Shown piece by piece: positions 53,452 through 62,613 of a stretch of 64,000 nucleotides of DNA (its first letter is position 1; every line of letters starts with the position of its first letter). Origin of the DNA: Kocuria marina. GTDB lineage: Bacteria > Actinomycetota > Actinomycetes > Actinomycetales > Micrococcaceae. The notes below the pieces were generated by a model. That model ran no database searches. It had not been told where the DNA came from and saw only the letters and a program-made list of their open reading frames with translations. Location: NCBI RefSeq assembly GCF_000786655.1, contig NZ_JROM01000016.1, positions 124,001-188,000 of the forward strand, written 5' to 3'. A program made the position numbers and the translations under genes.

Positions 53452-55178
53452 CGGTGCGGCGGATCATGGGCAGCGAGACCGAGTTCGGTGTGTTGGCCCA
53501 GGGAGAACCGGGTGCGAACCCCACGGTGCTCTCGACCCGCGTGGTCACGGGCTACGCCGCGTGGGTCGCCCGGCAGCTCCGGGAACAGGAGTCGGCACAC
53601 GGGCAACGGTCCGTGGGCTCGGCCGGGCCCGCGCCGTCGGCCGACGATGACGCCGCGCGGTCCGGTTCCGCGGATGTCCCGCTCGGCACGGGCTGGGACT
53701 ACGGGTCCGAGGCCCCGCTTGAGGACGCCCGGGGGTTCACCGTGGCCCGCGAGGACGCCCACCCGAGTCAGCTCACCGATGAGGCGCCGGTGCTCACCGC
53801 AGAGGAGATCGCCGCGGAGGCGATCAGTGAATCCGCGATGTACACGGAGGACCTCGACTGGCGCCGCGTGATCATGAACACCGTGATCCCCAACGGTGCG
53901 CGGGTCTACGTGGACCACTCCCACCCGGAGTACTCGTCCCCGGAGGTCACCACGCCCCTGGACGCGCTCACGTGGGACGCCGCGGGGGACGTGGTGGCCG
54001 CCCGCTCCGTGGAGTACCTCGCGGAGGTTTCCGCGGGGACGGATGCCGCACCGGTGAACCTCTACAAGAACAACACGGACAACAAGTCGGTCTCCTACGG
54101 CGCGCACGAGAACTACACCGTGGACCGCGCCGTGCCCTTCGAGCGGATCACCGCGGCCCTGCTGCCGTTCTTCGCGTCCCGGCAGATCATGTGCGGTGCG
54201 GGCCGCGTGGGCCTCGGGGTGGACGGTTCACGTCCCGGGTTCCAGCTGAGCCAGCGCGCCGACTTCTTCGAACGCACCGTGGGGCTCGAGACCACGATCC
54301 ACCGCCCGATCGTGAACACGCGGGACGAACCCCACGCGGACGACACCCGCTACCGGCGCCTGCACGTGATCATCGGGGACGCCAACCTCTCCCACGTGGC
54401 CACGCTGCTCAAGTTCGGGACCACGTCCCTGGTGTTGAACCTGGTGGAACACGACCGGGCGCCGCGCCTCGTGCTCGAGGATCCCGTGGCCGCGCTGCAG
54501 GCCATCAGCCACGACCCGACCCTGCGCACCACCGTGGCTCTCGCGGACGGTCGGGAACTGACCGCGGTGGAACTGCAACGGGAGTACTACCGCGCCGCGC
54601 TCGCACTGGAGACCGAGCTGGCTCCCGATGGGTTGGACGCGGACACCGCCCACGTGCTCGGCACGTGGGACGAGGTGCTCACGGACCTCGCCGAGGACCC
54701 CGCGCGCTTGTCCGACCGGTTGGACTGGGCGGCCAAGTACGCGCTGCTCACCGCCTACCGGCGGCGCGACGGTCTCGAGTGGGACGATCCCCGGCTCGTG
54801 GCGATCGACCTGCAGTACGCGGACGTGCGCCCCGACAAGGGGCTTTACCACAAGCTCGCCGCCGCCGGACGGATGCGCACCCTCGTGGACCACGACCGGA
54901 TCACCGCGGCCGCGGATCACCCACCGGTAGACACCCGCGCGTACTTCCGGGGCACCGCGGTGTCCCGGTACCCGCGGGACATGGCCGCGGTGGGCTGGGA
55001 CACCCTGACCGTGACGTTCCCCGGGATCCGCCGGGGCGCGCGGGTCAGGATGCCCGAACCGCACGACCTCACCCGGGACACGTGCGAGGACTGGTTCGAC
55101 GCCCCGGACGTCGAGACCTGGATCGAGCGCGTCGCCGCGAACCGGCCCGCCCTCGTCACGGGCAGCGACATCGACTGA
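53448..55178 (+). CDS. dop: Deamidase/depupylase Dop with enlarged Dop-loop
   Basis: Dop deamidates the C-terminal Gln of Pup to Glu and removes Pup from substrates. The glutamine-synthetase-like fold is clear: SETEFGVL for ATP/Mg, the catalytic Asp in YVDHSHPEYSSPE (Asp156 here), YKNNTDNK and NTRDEPHAD. The protein is 576 residues, about 70 longer than mycobacterial Dop, and the extra length lies ahead of the catalytic Asp (about residues 45-125) in a low-complexity, acidic region at the place of the Dop-loop. The start overlaps arc (ATGA). Pup follows 52 nt downstream. Confidence 0.93.
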   Translation: MTVRRIMGSETEFGVLAQGEPGANPTVLSTRVVTGYAAWVARQLREQESAHGQRSVGSAGPAPSADDDAARSGSADVPLGTGWDYGSEAPLEDARGFTVAREDAHPSQLTDEAPVLTAEEIAAEAISESAMYTEDLDWRRVIMNTVIPNGARVYVDHSHPEYSSPEVTTPLDALTWDAAGDVVAARSVEYLAEVSAGTDAAPVNLYKNNTDNKSVSYGAHENYTVDRAVPFERITAALLPFFASRQIMCGAGRVGLGVDGSRPGFQLSQRADFFERTVGLETTIHRPIVNTRDEPHADDTRYRRLHVIIGDANLSHVATLLKFGTTSLVLNLVEHDRAPRLVLEDPVAALQAISHDPTLRTTVALADGRELTAVELQREYYRAALALETELAPDGLDADTAHVLGTWDEVLTDLAEDPARLSDRLDWAAKYALLTAYRRRDGLEWDDPRLVAIDLQYADVRPDKGLYHKLAAAGRMRTLVDHDRITAAADHPPVDTRAYFRGTAVSRYPRDMAAVGWDTLTVTFPGIRRGARVRMPEPHDLTRDTCEDWFDAPDVETWIERVAANRPALVTGSDID

Positions 55179-55230
55179 ACCGCCCGCCCGGGCCCAGCAC
55201 ACATCCATCGAGAAGCCACAGGAGGACACC

Positions 55231-55437
55231 ATGGCACAGGAACGCATCTTCGGCACCGGCTCCCGCCGCGAGGAGGAACCGGACGCCCCGGCCCCCGCGA
55301 CCCCGCCCACCTCGGGCGCCGCACAGGCCCAGCGGGACACCCAGGGCACGGACGACCTGCTCGCGGAGATCGACGGCGTGCTCGAGACCAACGCGGAGGC
55401 CTTCGTGAAGGGCTTCGTGCAAAAGGGCGGCCAGTAA
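55231..55437 (+). CDS. pup: Prokaryotic ubiquitin-like protein Pup
   Basis: The 68-residue tag conjugated to lysines by PafA. It is disordered at the N-terminus and has the conserved helical region DLLAEIDGVLETNAEAFVKGFVQ that binds ARC. It ends in GGQ, so it needs Dop deamidation before conjugation. The ATG has a CAGGAGG site. The GTG of pafA starts 4 nt after its TAA, exactly where prcB and prcA would be found in proteasome-bearing actinobacteria. Confidence 0.97.
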   Translation: MAQERIFGTGSRREEEPDAPAPATPPTSGAAQAQRDTQGTDDLLAEIDGVLETNAEAFVKGFVQKGGQ

Positions 55438-55441
55438 CACC

Positions 55442-56851
55442 GTGGAACAGAGGATCTACGGGATCGAGACCGAGTTCGGCCTGACCCACAGCGCCCCGCA
55501 GGGCCGCGGGCTCGGCGCGGACGAGACCGCGCGCCGGCTGTTCGCGCCCGTGCTCGCGTGGGGTCGGGCGTCCAACGTGTTCCTGCCCAACGGCGGGCGG
55601 CTCTACCTGGACGTGGGCTCCCACCCCGAGTACGCGACCGCCGAGGCCGCGACCCTGCGCGACGTCGTCGCCCAGGACGTCGCGGGGGAGCGGATCGTGG
55701 ACGGGCTGCGGGAACAGCTGCAGGAGACGTTCGACGCCGAGGGTGTGGGCGGGACCGTGCACCTGTTCAAGAACAACGTGGACTCCGCGGGCAACTCGTT
55801 CGGTTCGCACGAGAACTACATGATCGCCCGACGCACCGAGTTCTCCCGCCTGGTCCAGCACCTGCTGCCGTTCCTGGTGACCCGCCAGGTCCTCGTGGGC
55901 GCGGGCCGCGTCCACCCCACCGGTCCGCCCGCATTCGGTGCGTTCACACCCGGCGACGGCGCCGCGAGCTACTCGTTCTCACAGCGCGCCGATCACATCT
56001 GGGAGGGTTCGTCCTCCGCCACCACGCGCTCGCGGCCCATGATCAACACGCGGGACGAGCCCCACGCGGACGCGGAGCACTACCGCCGGTTGCACGTGAT
56101 CACGGGCGATTCGTCCATGTCGCAGACCACCACGGCCCTGAAGATCGGGACCACCGACGTGTTGCTGCGGATGATCGAGGCCGGTCAGATCCTGCCGGAC
56201 CGCACGCTCGCGGACCCCGCGTCCGCGCTGCGCCAGGTCTCCCACGACCTCACGGGCACCGCGGTCCTCGAGCTCGCGAATGGTGGGCGGCGCTCGGCGC
56301 TGGACCTGCAGCACGAGTACCTCGAGGCCGTGACCCGTTTCGTGCAGCGCCACGGTGCGCATCACGAGCACATGGACTGGCTCCTGGAACTGTGGGAGCG
56401 GGGACTGCGCGCGGTCGAGCAGCAGGACTTCACCCTGGTGGACCGCGAGCTGGACTGGGCCATCAAGAAGAAGCTGCTGGACTCGTACGCTGCGGCCCAC
56501 GGCATGCACTACTCCCACCCGCGCATGGTGCAACTGGATCTCGCGTACCACGACACCTCGCCGTCCCACGGGTTGTTCCACATGCTCGAACGCCGCGGTG
56601 CGGTCGACTCGTTCATCACACCCGAGGACGCGCAGCACGCCCGGGAGCACGCTCCCGCCACGCGCGCGAGCATCCGGGGGCGCTTCGTGGCCGCGACCCA
56701 CGACGCGGGCGTGAACTCCACGGTGGACTGGGTCCACCTCAAGCTCAACGGGGAACACCGCCAGCGCATGGTCATGTGCAAGGACCCGTTCGCGACCACC
56801 CAGCCGGACGCCGAGGCCATGATCGAGGAGGTCCTCGCGGGCCGCGCCTGA
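55442..56851 (+). CDS. pafA: Pup ligase PafA
   Basis: PafA phosphorylates the C-terminal Glu of Pup and links it to substrate lysines. The 469-residue protein shows GIETEFGL (Mg/ATP), the catalytic Asp in YLDVGSHPEYATAE (Asp57), LFKNNVDSAG, NTRDEPHAD and RLHVITGDSSMS. Dop in the same locus is its paralogue. The GTG at 55442 is 4 nt after the pup stop, giving a coupled pup-pafA unit. An intergenic gap of 194 nt then separates it from the FKBP genes. Confidence 0.96.
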   Translation: MEQRIYGIETEFGLTHSAPQGRGLGADETARRLFAPVLAWGRASNVFLPNGGRLYLDVGSHPEYATAEAATLRDVVAQDVAGERIVDGLREQLQETFDAEGVGGTVHLFKNNVDSAGNSFGSHENYMIARRTEFSRLVQHLLPFLVTRQVLVGAGRVHPTGPPAFGAFTPGDGAASYSFSQRADHIWEGSSSATTRSRPMINTRDEPHADAEHYRRLHVITGDSSMSQTTTALKIGTTDVLLRMIEAGQILPDRTLADPASALRQVSHDLTGTAVLELANGGRRSALDLQHEYLEAVTRFVQRHGAHHEHMDWLLELWERGLRAVEQQDFTLVDRELDWAIKKKLLDSYAAAHGMHYSHPRMVQLDLAYHDTSPSHGLFHMLERRGAVDSFITPEDAQHAREHAPATRASIRGRFVAATHDAGVNSTVDWVHLKLNGEHRQRMVMCKDPFATTQPDAEAMIEEVLAGRA

Positions 56852-57045
56852 GCGCCGCCCCCGGATACGGCGTCCCCGGGCGCCGCGTCCCCACAGCGCC
56901 GTCGTTCCCGGGCGGCAACCCCGGAGCGCGGCCCCGTGAGCCCGCGCCCACACGCCGTCCTCCGGGGGCATTCCCAGCCACGATCCACGCGGGTGCTCTA
57001 CATTGGTCCCGAGCCACGCCCCCGTTGACGAAAGGTCATCCCGTC

Positions 57046-58047
57046 TTGCGCAAGATCATTCCCGTCGGCGCCTCCGCCGTCGCCCTGTCCCTGCTGCTCA
57101 CCGGTTGCGGTGGGTCCGGGTGGGATTCCGTGGAACTGTCCAACGACCCGTCGCAGGGCACGGCGCCGTCGGTGTCCTTCGAAACGCCGCTGAAGGTGGA
57201 CGAGGCCCAGACCAAGGTGCTGCGCGAGGGGGACGGCCAGGAGATCGACCCCGGTGACAACGTCATGCTCCAGGCGGCCCTGTACAAGGGCTCGGACGCT
57301 TCGTCCCTGGGCGACACGTACGGCCAGGGCGCCGGGCAGGTGCTCACGGTCAACGACAAGCTCAAGGAATCCCTCCCGGAGATGTACGAGGCCCTCACGA
57401 ACGCCAAGGAGGGGGAGATCATCGCGTACAGCTCGCCCAAGACCAGCGGCAAGGCCGGGGACGACTCGACCTCCGTGGAGGTCTACCAGGTGACCAAGAA
57501 GCTCATGGCACCGCTGAACGAGAAGATGAAGACCCCCGCCAAGGGCATGCCGGGCGTGTCCCAGGACGACAACGGCACGCCCACCATCGCCAAGCCCTCC
57601 GGGGCGGAGCCCAAGAAGTTGAAGACGGACGTGCTGATCGAGGGCGACGGGGACGAGGTCAAGCCCACCGACACGGTGATCGCCAACTACGTGGGTGTGC
57701 GCTGGGCGGACGGCAAGGTCTTCGACTCGTCCTACCAGAAGGGCACCCCGGTCTCCTTCCCGCTCGCGAACGTGATCGAGGGCTGGAAGGAAGGCCTCGC
57801 GGGCAAGAAGGTCGGTTCGCGCGTGGAGCTCGTGATCCCCACGGACAAGGCCTACGGCAGCGCCAAGGCACTGGGCGAGAAGTCCCAGTACCCCGCGGGT
57901 TCCCTCGTGTTCGTGGTGGACATCCTGGGCACCACGCCCACCCCCGAGGCCGCGACCCGCAGCGCGCAGCCCTCGCCGTCCGCGAGCGCCCCGAGCGCTT
58001 CCGAGAGTGCGAAACCGAGTCCCGAGGCGTCCGCGTCCGGGAGGTGA
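57046..58047 (+). CDS. FKBP-type peptidyl-prolyl isomerase lipoprotein
   Basis: A 333-residue exported prolyl isomerase. The signal peptide has a lipobox LLTGC with Cys21 as the lipid site. The first half is a degenerate FKBP-like domain, the second half (about 190-300) a full FKBP domain (VIANYVGVRWADGKVFDSSY, GSRVELVIPTDKAYG, LVFVVDILG). A Ser/Ala/Pro tail ends the protein. The TTG at 57046 is chosen because the signal peptide begins there and an AAAGG lies 10 nt upstream; no ATG or GTG fits. It is followed by a second FKBP gene 64 nt later. Confidence 0.88.
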   Translation: MRKIIPVGASAVALSLLLTGCGGSGWDSVELSNDPSQGTAPSVSFETPLKVDEAQTKVLREGDGQEIDPGDNVMLQAALYKGSDASSLGDTYGQGAGQVLTVNDKLKESLPEMYEALTNAKEGEIIAYSSPKTSGKAGDDSTSVEVYQVTKKLMAPLNEKMKTPAKGMPGVSQDDNGTPTIAKPSGAEPKKLKTDVLIEGDGDEVKPTDTVIANYVGVRWADGKVFDSSYQKGTPVSFPLANVIEGWKEGLAGKKVGSRVELVIPTDKAYGSAKALGEKSQYPAGSLVFVVDILGTTPTPEAATRSAQPSPSASAPSASESAKPSPEASASGR

Positions 58048-58111
58048 CGGCCGCTAAACTGGGTCCTCGGCACGGCCCCGCGACCGGGGCCCACGACGAA
58101 AGGTAGAGCCC

Positions 58112-58507
58112 GTGTCATTCGGACAGCGCAAGCTTGATCGTTCCAAGCCGGAGATCGATTTCCCGCGGGAGCCGGTTCCCACCGAGCTGCGGATCGTGGA
58201 CGAGATCCAGGGCACGGGCAAGGAGGCCACGGCCGGTGCCACGGTGTCGTGCCACTACGTGGGCGTCACCTACTCGGGCGGCGAGGAGTTCGACGCGTCC
58301 TGGAATCGCAACGAGCCCCTCGACTTCACCGTGGGCGTGGGTCAGGTCATCCAGGGCTGGGACCAGGGTCTGCTGGGCATGAAGGTGGGCGGGCGCCGTC
58401 GGCTGGAGATCCCCTCGGAGCTGGCCTACGGCAAGCGCGGCGCCGGTTCCGTGATCGGCCCGGACGAGGCCTTGATCTTCGTGGTGGACCTGCTCGACGT
58501 CCGCTGA
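58112..58507 (+). CDS. Cytoplasmic FKBP-type peptidyl-prolyl isomerase
   Basis: A 131-residue single-domain FKBP. The fold and drug-binding residues are visible: VSCHYVGVTYSGGEEFDASW, VIQGWDQGLLGMKVGGRRRLEIP, SELAYG and LIFVVDLLDV. No signal peptide is seen. The GTG at 58112 has an AAAGGTAGAG site. TAAACT at about 58052-58057 is a likely -10. pafBC begins right after the stop, so the two are probably cotranscribed. Confidence 0.95.
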   Translation: MSFGQRKLDRSKPEIDFPREPVPTELRIVDEIQGTGKEATAGATVSCHYVGVTYSGGEEFDASWNRNEPLDFTVGVGQVIQGWDQGLLGMKVGGRRRLEIPSELAYGKRGAGSVIGPDEALIFVVDLLDVR

Positions 58508-60772
58508 ATGCCCCCTCACGTCGAGGACACGGCCCGCCGTTCGACCACGGCCTCGGCCGAGCGTCTCCTCAATCTGCTGATCGCCCTGCTGGACCGGGAG
58601 TCCGGGTACACGCGCGAGCAACTGCGCGCGATCGTGCCCGGTTACGACCGTGCCGGTAATCAGGACGCGTTCGAGCGCATGTTCGAGCGCGACAAGGCCC
58701 ACCTGCGGTCCCTGGGGTACCCGGTCGAGGAGATCCCGGACGACGATCCCTGGGCCTCGGACGCGCAACTGACCCCGCGCTACCGCGTGCCCCGGGGCTC
58801 GTACCGGCTGCCGCAGGTGCGCTTCAGCGCCGAGGAATCCGCGGTGCTCGCGGTCGCCGCGGACGCCTGGAACGACGCCGCCCAGGACCGGTTGGCGCGC
58901 CGCGCCCTCGACAAACTCGAACCCGCGCTGAGCACGGAGGCCGCCCCGGGCAAGGATCTCCAGCCCACGGTGGCCGTCGCGGACCCCGCGTTCGAACCCC
59001 TGCTCTCGGCCGTACTCGCCCACCGGACCGTGCGTTTCGACTACGTGGACCGCACGGGCGCGTTCACCCAGCGCACGGTGCAACCGTGGGGTGTGGGTTC
59101 CCGCTACGGCGCGTGGTACCTCGCCGGGTGGGACACCGACCGCAACGCCGAACGCACGTTCCGGCTCTCACGGATCATCTCCGAGGTCGCGGTCACGCGC
59201 GAGACCTTCGACCCGCCCCGGAACTTCTCCATGGGCGGGCGGCTCGCGGGCATGGTGCGCCAACGCCCGCACCTGCGCGTGATCGTGTTCGTGCGGGAGG
59301 GCGCGGGACAGTTGCTGCGCCGCATCGCCGCCCCCGCGCCGTCGCCCGCGTGGCGGGCCCCCGAGGGGTTCGACGCCGTGGCGCTCGCGGTGCACGACAC
59401 CGAGTCCGCGGCGGAACACGTGTGCGCGGCGGGCCCGGACGCCCGGGTGCCCCGCGAACCCGCGCCCGGCGTTCGGGACGACGCCGCACAGGGCGGGAGC
59501 GCCCCGACGACCGAGGGCGGGCCGTCGGCCGAGTCCGTTTCGACGAGCGAGGACGCCCCGACCGCCGAGGACATCGCGACCCAGAACGCCGTGGCCGACG
59601 CCGTGGCCCGCAGACTCCGTGACGCGCGGGCCTTCCAGGCGCGGATGCCCGGCGTGGACGTGCGCTGGGGCAAGCAGCGGCGTCACGGCGCGGCCAAGAC
59701 CAGCACCGAACAGCACCTCGCCCGGTTGCTGCACATCGTGCGCCACGTCTACGCCCACCAGGGCGCGGAGCTCGAGGAGACGGCCCGGCACTTCGGGATC
59801 ACGGACGCGGAACTCGTCAACGACCTGCAGACCCTGTTCGTGTGCGGGCGCCCGGGGCACATGCCGGACCAGCTCATCGACGCGTCCTGGGACGACGGCC
59901 ACATCTACCTGGGCAACGCGCAGGAACTGTCCGAACCCGTGCGGTTGACCGTTCCCGAGGCCAGCGCGCTGCTCATGGGGTTGCAGACCCTGCAAGCCGT
60001 GCCGGGCGGTGACAGCAGGGTCGTGCGCTCGGCCATGCAGAAGGTCGCGACTGCCGCGGACGCCCTGCCGCTCGCGGACGCCCTCGCGGCACCGGACGCC
60101 GACGCCGCTGCGGAGCCCCGTGACAGCGAACTGGTCACCCGTCTGCGGGACGCGATCAAGAACGGCCGGCGCGTGCGGTTGCAGTACCTCGTGGCCTCCC
60201 GGGACGAGGTCACGGAGCGGCACGTGGACCCCGTGCGGATGATCTTCTCGGACGGTCAGCAGTACGTGCGGGGCTGGTGCCTGCAGGCCAATGCGCCGCG
60301 CACGTTCCGCACCGACCGGATCGTGGGCTGCGAGGACGCGGGTGAGGCCGAGGTGCACCCGCGCATGGAATCGGAGGTGCGTTCGAGCATCCAACCTGCC
60401 AAGCGTCGTCCGGTGCAGGCCGTGGTCGTCACCGACCGGCGCGGGCGGTGGATCGTGGAGCACTACCACGCCAAGCGCTTCGTGGAGGTCTCCGTGCCTC
60501 CGGCACCGGGGGAGACGGAGGACTCCGACGCCGCGCCCCGCGACGCGAACTCCCAGCCGATTCCCGGGTCCCGCGCACGCGCCGCGCGGGGGCCGCGTCC
60601 CCTGCCCGAGTACGTGGCCGCGGAAGTGGACTTCCCCACGCTGGACGCGCTGTCGTCCCTGGTCACACGGCATGCGGGACACGTGGGCGTGGTCTCACCA
60701 CCCGAGGCCGTGGCCGCCGTTGAACAGTGGTTGAACAGCAGCTGTCCCGAGCCCACCCCCGGGCGTCCGTAG
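58508..60772 (+). CDS. pafBC: PafBC transcriptional activator (natural fusion)
   Basis: A 754-residue fusion of PafB and PafC, the mycobacterial heterodimer that activates LexA-independent DNA-damage genes. The first half has a winged helix ([22 protein letters not shown]), a WYL domain ([22 protein letters not shown], about 170-210) and a WCX-type domain. An acidic linker of about 40 residues (about 320-360) joins the second half, with a second winged helix ([21 protein letters not shown]) and WYL domain ([21 protein letters not shown]) that looks partly degenerate. The ATG directly follows the fkbP stop. Fused PafBC is known in Arthrobacter. Confidence 0.92.
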   Translation: MPPHVEDTARRSTTASAERLLNLLIALLDRESGYTREQLRAIVPGYDRAGNQDAFERMFERDKAHLRSLGYPVEEIPDDDPWASDAQLTPRYRVPRGSYRLPQVRFSAEESAVLAVAADAWNDAAQDRLARRALDKLEPALSTEAAPGKDLQPTVAVADPAFEPLLSAVLAHRTVRFDYVDRTGAFTQRTVQPWGVGSRYGAWYLAGWDTDRNAERTFRLSRIISEVAVTRETFDPPRNFSMGGRLAGMVRQRPHLRVIVFVREGAGQLLRRIAAPAPSPAWRAPEGFDAVALAVHDTESAAEHVCAAGPDARVPREPAPGVRDDAAQGGSAPTTEGGPSAESVSTSEDAPTAEDIATQNAVADAVARRLRDARAFQARMPGVDVRWGKQRRHGAAKTSTEQHLARLLHIVRHVYAHQGAELEETARHFGITDAELVNDLQTLFVCGRPGHMPDQLIDASWDDGHIYLGNAQELSEPVRLTVPEASALLMGLQTLQAVPGGDSRVVRSAMQKVATAADALPLADALAAPDADAAAEPRDSELVTRLRDAIKNGRRVRLQYLVASRDEVTERHVDPVRMIFSDGQQYVRGWCLQANAPRTFRTDRIVGCEDAGEAEVHPRMESEVRSSIQPAKRRPVQAVVVTDRRGRWIVEHYHAKRFVEVSVPPAPGETEDSDAAPRDANSQPIPGSRARAARGPRPLPEYVAAEVDFPTLDALSSLVTRHAGHVGVVSPPEAVAAVEQWLNSSCPEPTPGRP

Positions 60773-60784
60773 CCGCCGACTGCC

Positions 60785-60796
60785 TATACTGGGGCC
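60785..60796 (+). promoter_or_regulatory. Leaderless-type promoter before tatA unit
   Basis: TATACT at 60785-60790, the best -10 in the window, lies 6 nt before ATG 60797. No ribosome binding site is present. Confidence 0.65.
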
Positions 60797-61177
60797 ATGC
60801 TGTGGTGGATGTGGGTCGTGCTGTGGACCGTTCTGGTCCTGGGCGCTGCCGCGTTCATCGGGTGGGTGCTCTACCGGGTCGTGCGCACACAGGTGCTGCC
60901 CGCGCTGGACGAGATCGAGCGCAGCGGCACCGATTTCGCCACCCGCTGGAACGCCGCGGCCCAGGGACACTCCACGCCGTTGCGCACACCCGCCCCGCCA
61001 GCCATGTTCACCCCGGTGGACGAGACCCGCGCCGCCTACCGTAGCGGCCGGGACCAACGACAAACAGCTCGGCTCATCCGCAGGATGCAGCGCAGGGACA
61101 CCCTGGGGCAACCCCAGAGGTACTCGGACGTGCGCCGGGCTGAACAGAAAGGACTCCGCCATGGGCCGCTTGTTTGA
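60797..61177 (+). CDS. Small single-pass membrane protein overlapping tatA
   Basis: A 126-residue protein with an N-terminal membrane helix ([22 protein letters not shown], residues 5-26) followed by an amphipathic helix ([18 protein letters not shown]) and a basic, soluble tail. The layout resembles a TatB-like build, but the sequence lacks the Glu/Gly-Pro hinge of TatA/B, so that link is only a suggestion. It does not match a family that I recognise. The last 17 bases overlap the tatA start, so tatA is probably coupled to it. Its own message looks leaderless. Confidence 0.72.
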   Translation: MLWWMWVVLWTVLVLGAAAFIGWVLYRVVRTQVLPALDEIERSGTDFATRWNAAAQGHSTPLRTPAPPAMFTPVDETRAAYRSGRDQRQTARLIRRMQRRDTLGQPQRYSDVRRAEQKGLRHGPLV

Positions 61178-61559
61178 CAGCCCCCTGACCCTCGTCTTGA
61201 TCCTCGTGGTCATCCTGCTCCTCTTCGGTGCCCCCAAGCTGCCCGGGATGGCTCGCAGCCTGGGCCAGTCCATGCGCATCTTCAAGTCCGAGGTCAAGGA
61301 GATGAAGCGTGACGACGATCCCAACGTGACCGTCAACGGTCAGCCCGTCGCCGACGGCCAGCCCGTGGCCGGCACCACCGCCGCACAGCCCGCCGCGCCG
61401 CAGCAGGCCGCTCCCCAGCAGGCCGCCGCACAGCCGAGCGCCCAGCCCACGGTGCAGCCCTCCGTGCAACAGCCGGCCGCCGAGCAGCCCACCGTGATCA
61501 CCCCGCAGCCGGGCCAGCCCGCGCCCACCGTGGACCAGAACCAGCGCCCCACCGCCTGA
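61161..61559 (+). CDS. tatA: Sec-independent (twin-arginine) translocase subunit TatA
   Basis: The pore-forming subunit of the Tat exporter. It is 132 residues: a short N-terminal membrane helix ([21 protein letters not shown]) with the FG.PKLP hinge, an amphipathic helix ([17 protein letters not shown]) and a long Gln/Pro/Ala-rich tail of about 75 residues, more extreme than in E. coli. The ATG has a GAAAGGA site and overlaps the upstream gene by 17 nt. tatC follows after a hairpin. Likely cargo in this window includes the Rieske protein. Confidence 0.94.
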   Translation: MGRLFDSPLTLVLILVVILLLFGAPKLPGMARSLGQSMRIFKSEVKEMKRDDDPNVTVNGQPVADGQPVAGTTAAQPAAPQQAAPQQAAAQPSAQPTVQPSVQQPAAEQPTVITPQPGQPAPTVDQNQRPTA

Positions 61560-61586
61560 TCCCGGCATCTTCCGTCGGGACCCGCG

Positions 61587-61614
61587 CGGGGCCGAGCCGC
61601 ACGGCTCGGCCCCG
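61587..61614 (+). terminator. Hairpin between tatA and tatC
   Basis: Thirteen-base arms (61587-61599 and 61602-61614) with two unpaired bases form a strong GC stem with no T-run. It lies inside the tat operon, so it may reduce tatC relative to tatA or protect the tatA message end, rather than stop all transcription. Confidence 0.65.
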
Positions 61615-61655
61615 TCGCATGCGGGTGAACGGCCCGTCAGAGAGGACAGGGACCC

Positions 61656-62567
61656 ATGTCCACCACGGATTCCGGGAAGGCCCCCGGTTCTACCCGGCAA
61701 CAGCGCCGGGAACGTCGTAAGACCACGTCGCGGCGGCACAACCCGCAGGCCCAGATGGCGCTCAAGGAGCACCTGAGGGAGCTGCGCAACCGGCTCATCA
61801 AGTCCGCCGTGGCCACCGTGTTGGGTGCGGTGCTCGGCTTCATGGCGTACGAGCCGTTCATGCAGTACATCACCGAGCCGCTGCAGCGCCTGGCCGAGTC
61901 CGGGCGCACCGCGACCATCAACTACTCCTCGGTGGGCGGGTCCTTCAACATCATGGTGGAGGTCGCCGTGGTGCTCGGGCTGATCTTCGCGTCCCCGGTG
62001 TGGCTCTACCAGCTGTGGGCGTTCATCACGCCCGCGCTGCACAAGAACGAACGCCGCTACGCCATGGGCTTCCTCGCCGCGGCGATTCCCTTGTTCCTGG
62101 GTGGGTGCGCCCTGGCCGTGACCGCGCTGCCCGCGGCCGTCTACGCGCTGACCGCGTTCACGCCCGAGGGCGGGGCGAACTTCGTGGAGGCCGGGATCTA
62201 CCTGCGCTTCTTCCTGCAACTGATCCTGACCTTCGGCATCTCGTGCGTGGTCCCCGTGTTGCTCGTGGGGCTGAACATGCTGGGACTGCTGTCCGGGCGC
62301 ACCGTGCTCAAGGCGTGGCGGATCGTGGTCGTGGTCGTGCTCGTGATCGCCGCGATGGCCGCGCCGGGGCCGGATCCCGTGACCATGCTGTACCTGGCCA
62401 TCCCCTTGTTGTTGCTGTTCTTCGTGGCCGTGGGGCTGTGCCTGTACCTGGACCGTCGTCGGGCCAAGAAGGAGGCTCGGCAGGCCGCCGCGACCGGTGC
62501 GAGCGCGGACCGGGGGACCTCGGCGGAGGCGCTGCGGTCCATGGGCAGCACCGCCCACGAGGACTGA
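61656..62567 (+). CDS. tatC: Sec-independent (twin-arginine) translocase subunit TatC
   Basis: The signal-recognition subunit of the Tat exporter, 303 residues with six membrane segments. A basic N-terminal extension (RQQRRERRKTTSRR) precedes the conserved ALKEHLRELRNRLIKS segment, followed by FITPALHKNERR and a sixth helix (MLYLAIPLLLLFFVAVGL). The tail is charged. The ATG has an AGAGAGGACAGGG site. tatA-tatC-helY after pafBC is the same order as in mycobacteria. Confidence 0.96.
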   Translation: MSTTDSGKAPGSTRQQRRERRKTTSRRHNPQAQMALKEHLRELRNRLIKSAVATVLGAVLGFMAYEPFMQYITEPLQRLAESGRTATINYSSVGGSFNIMVEVAVVLGLIFASPVWLYQLWAFITPALHKNERRYAMGFLAAAIPLFLGGCALAVTALPAAVYALTAFTPEGGANFVEAGIYLRFFLQLILTFGISCVVPVLLVGLNMLGLLSGRTVLKAWRIVVVVVLVIAAMAAPGPDPVTMLYLAIPLLLLFFVAVGLCLYLDRRRAKKEARQAAATGASADRGTSAEALRSMGSTAHED

Positions 62568-62601
62568 CCGCTCCGATTCCCGGGGCGTCGGAGCCACCGC
62601 G

Positions 62602-62613
62602 TAGGGTGGGAGC
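62602..62613 (+). promoter_or_regulatory. Leaderless-type promoter of helY
   Basis: TAGGGT at 62602-62607 lies 6 nt before ATG 62614. No separate ribosome binding site is seen, although GGGAG lies within the gap. Confidence 0.45.

Noticed and set aside
55438-55441. Place expected for prcB-prcA
   Set aside because: Only 4 nt lie between the pup stop and the pafA start, and I saw no Ntn-hydrolase-like protein in any frame of 50-61 kb. Nothing supports a hidden or decayed proteasome gene.
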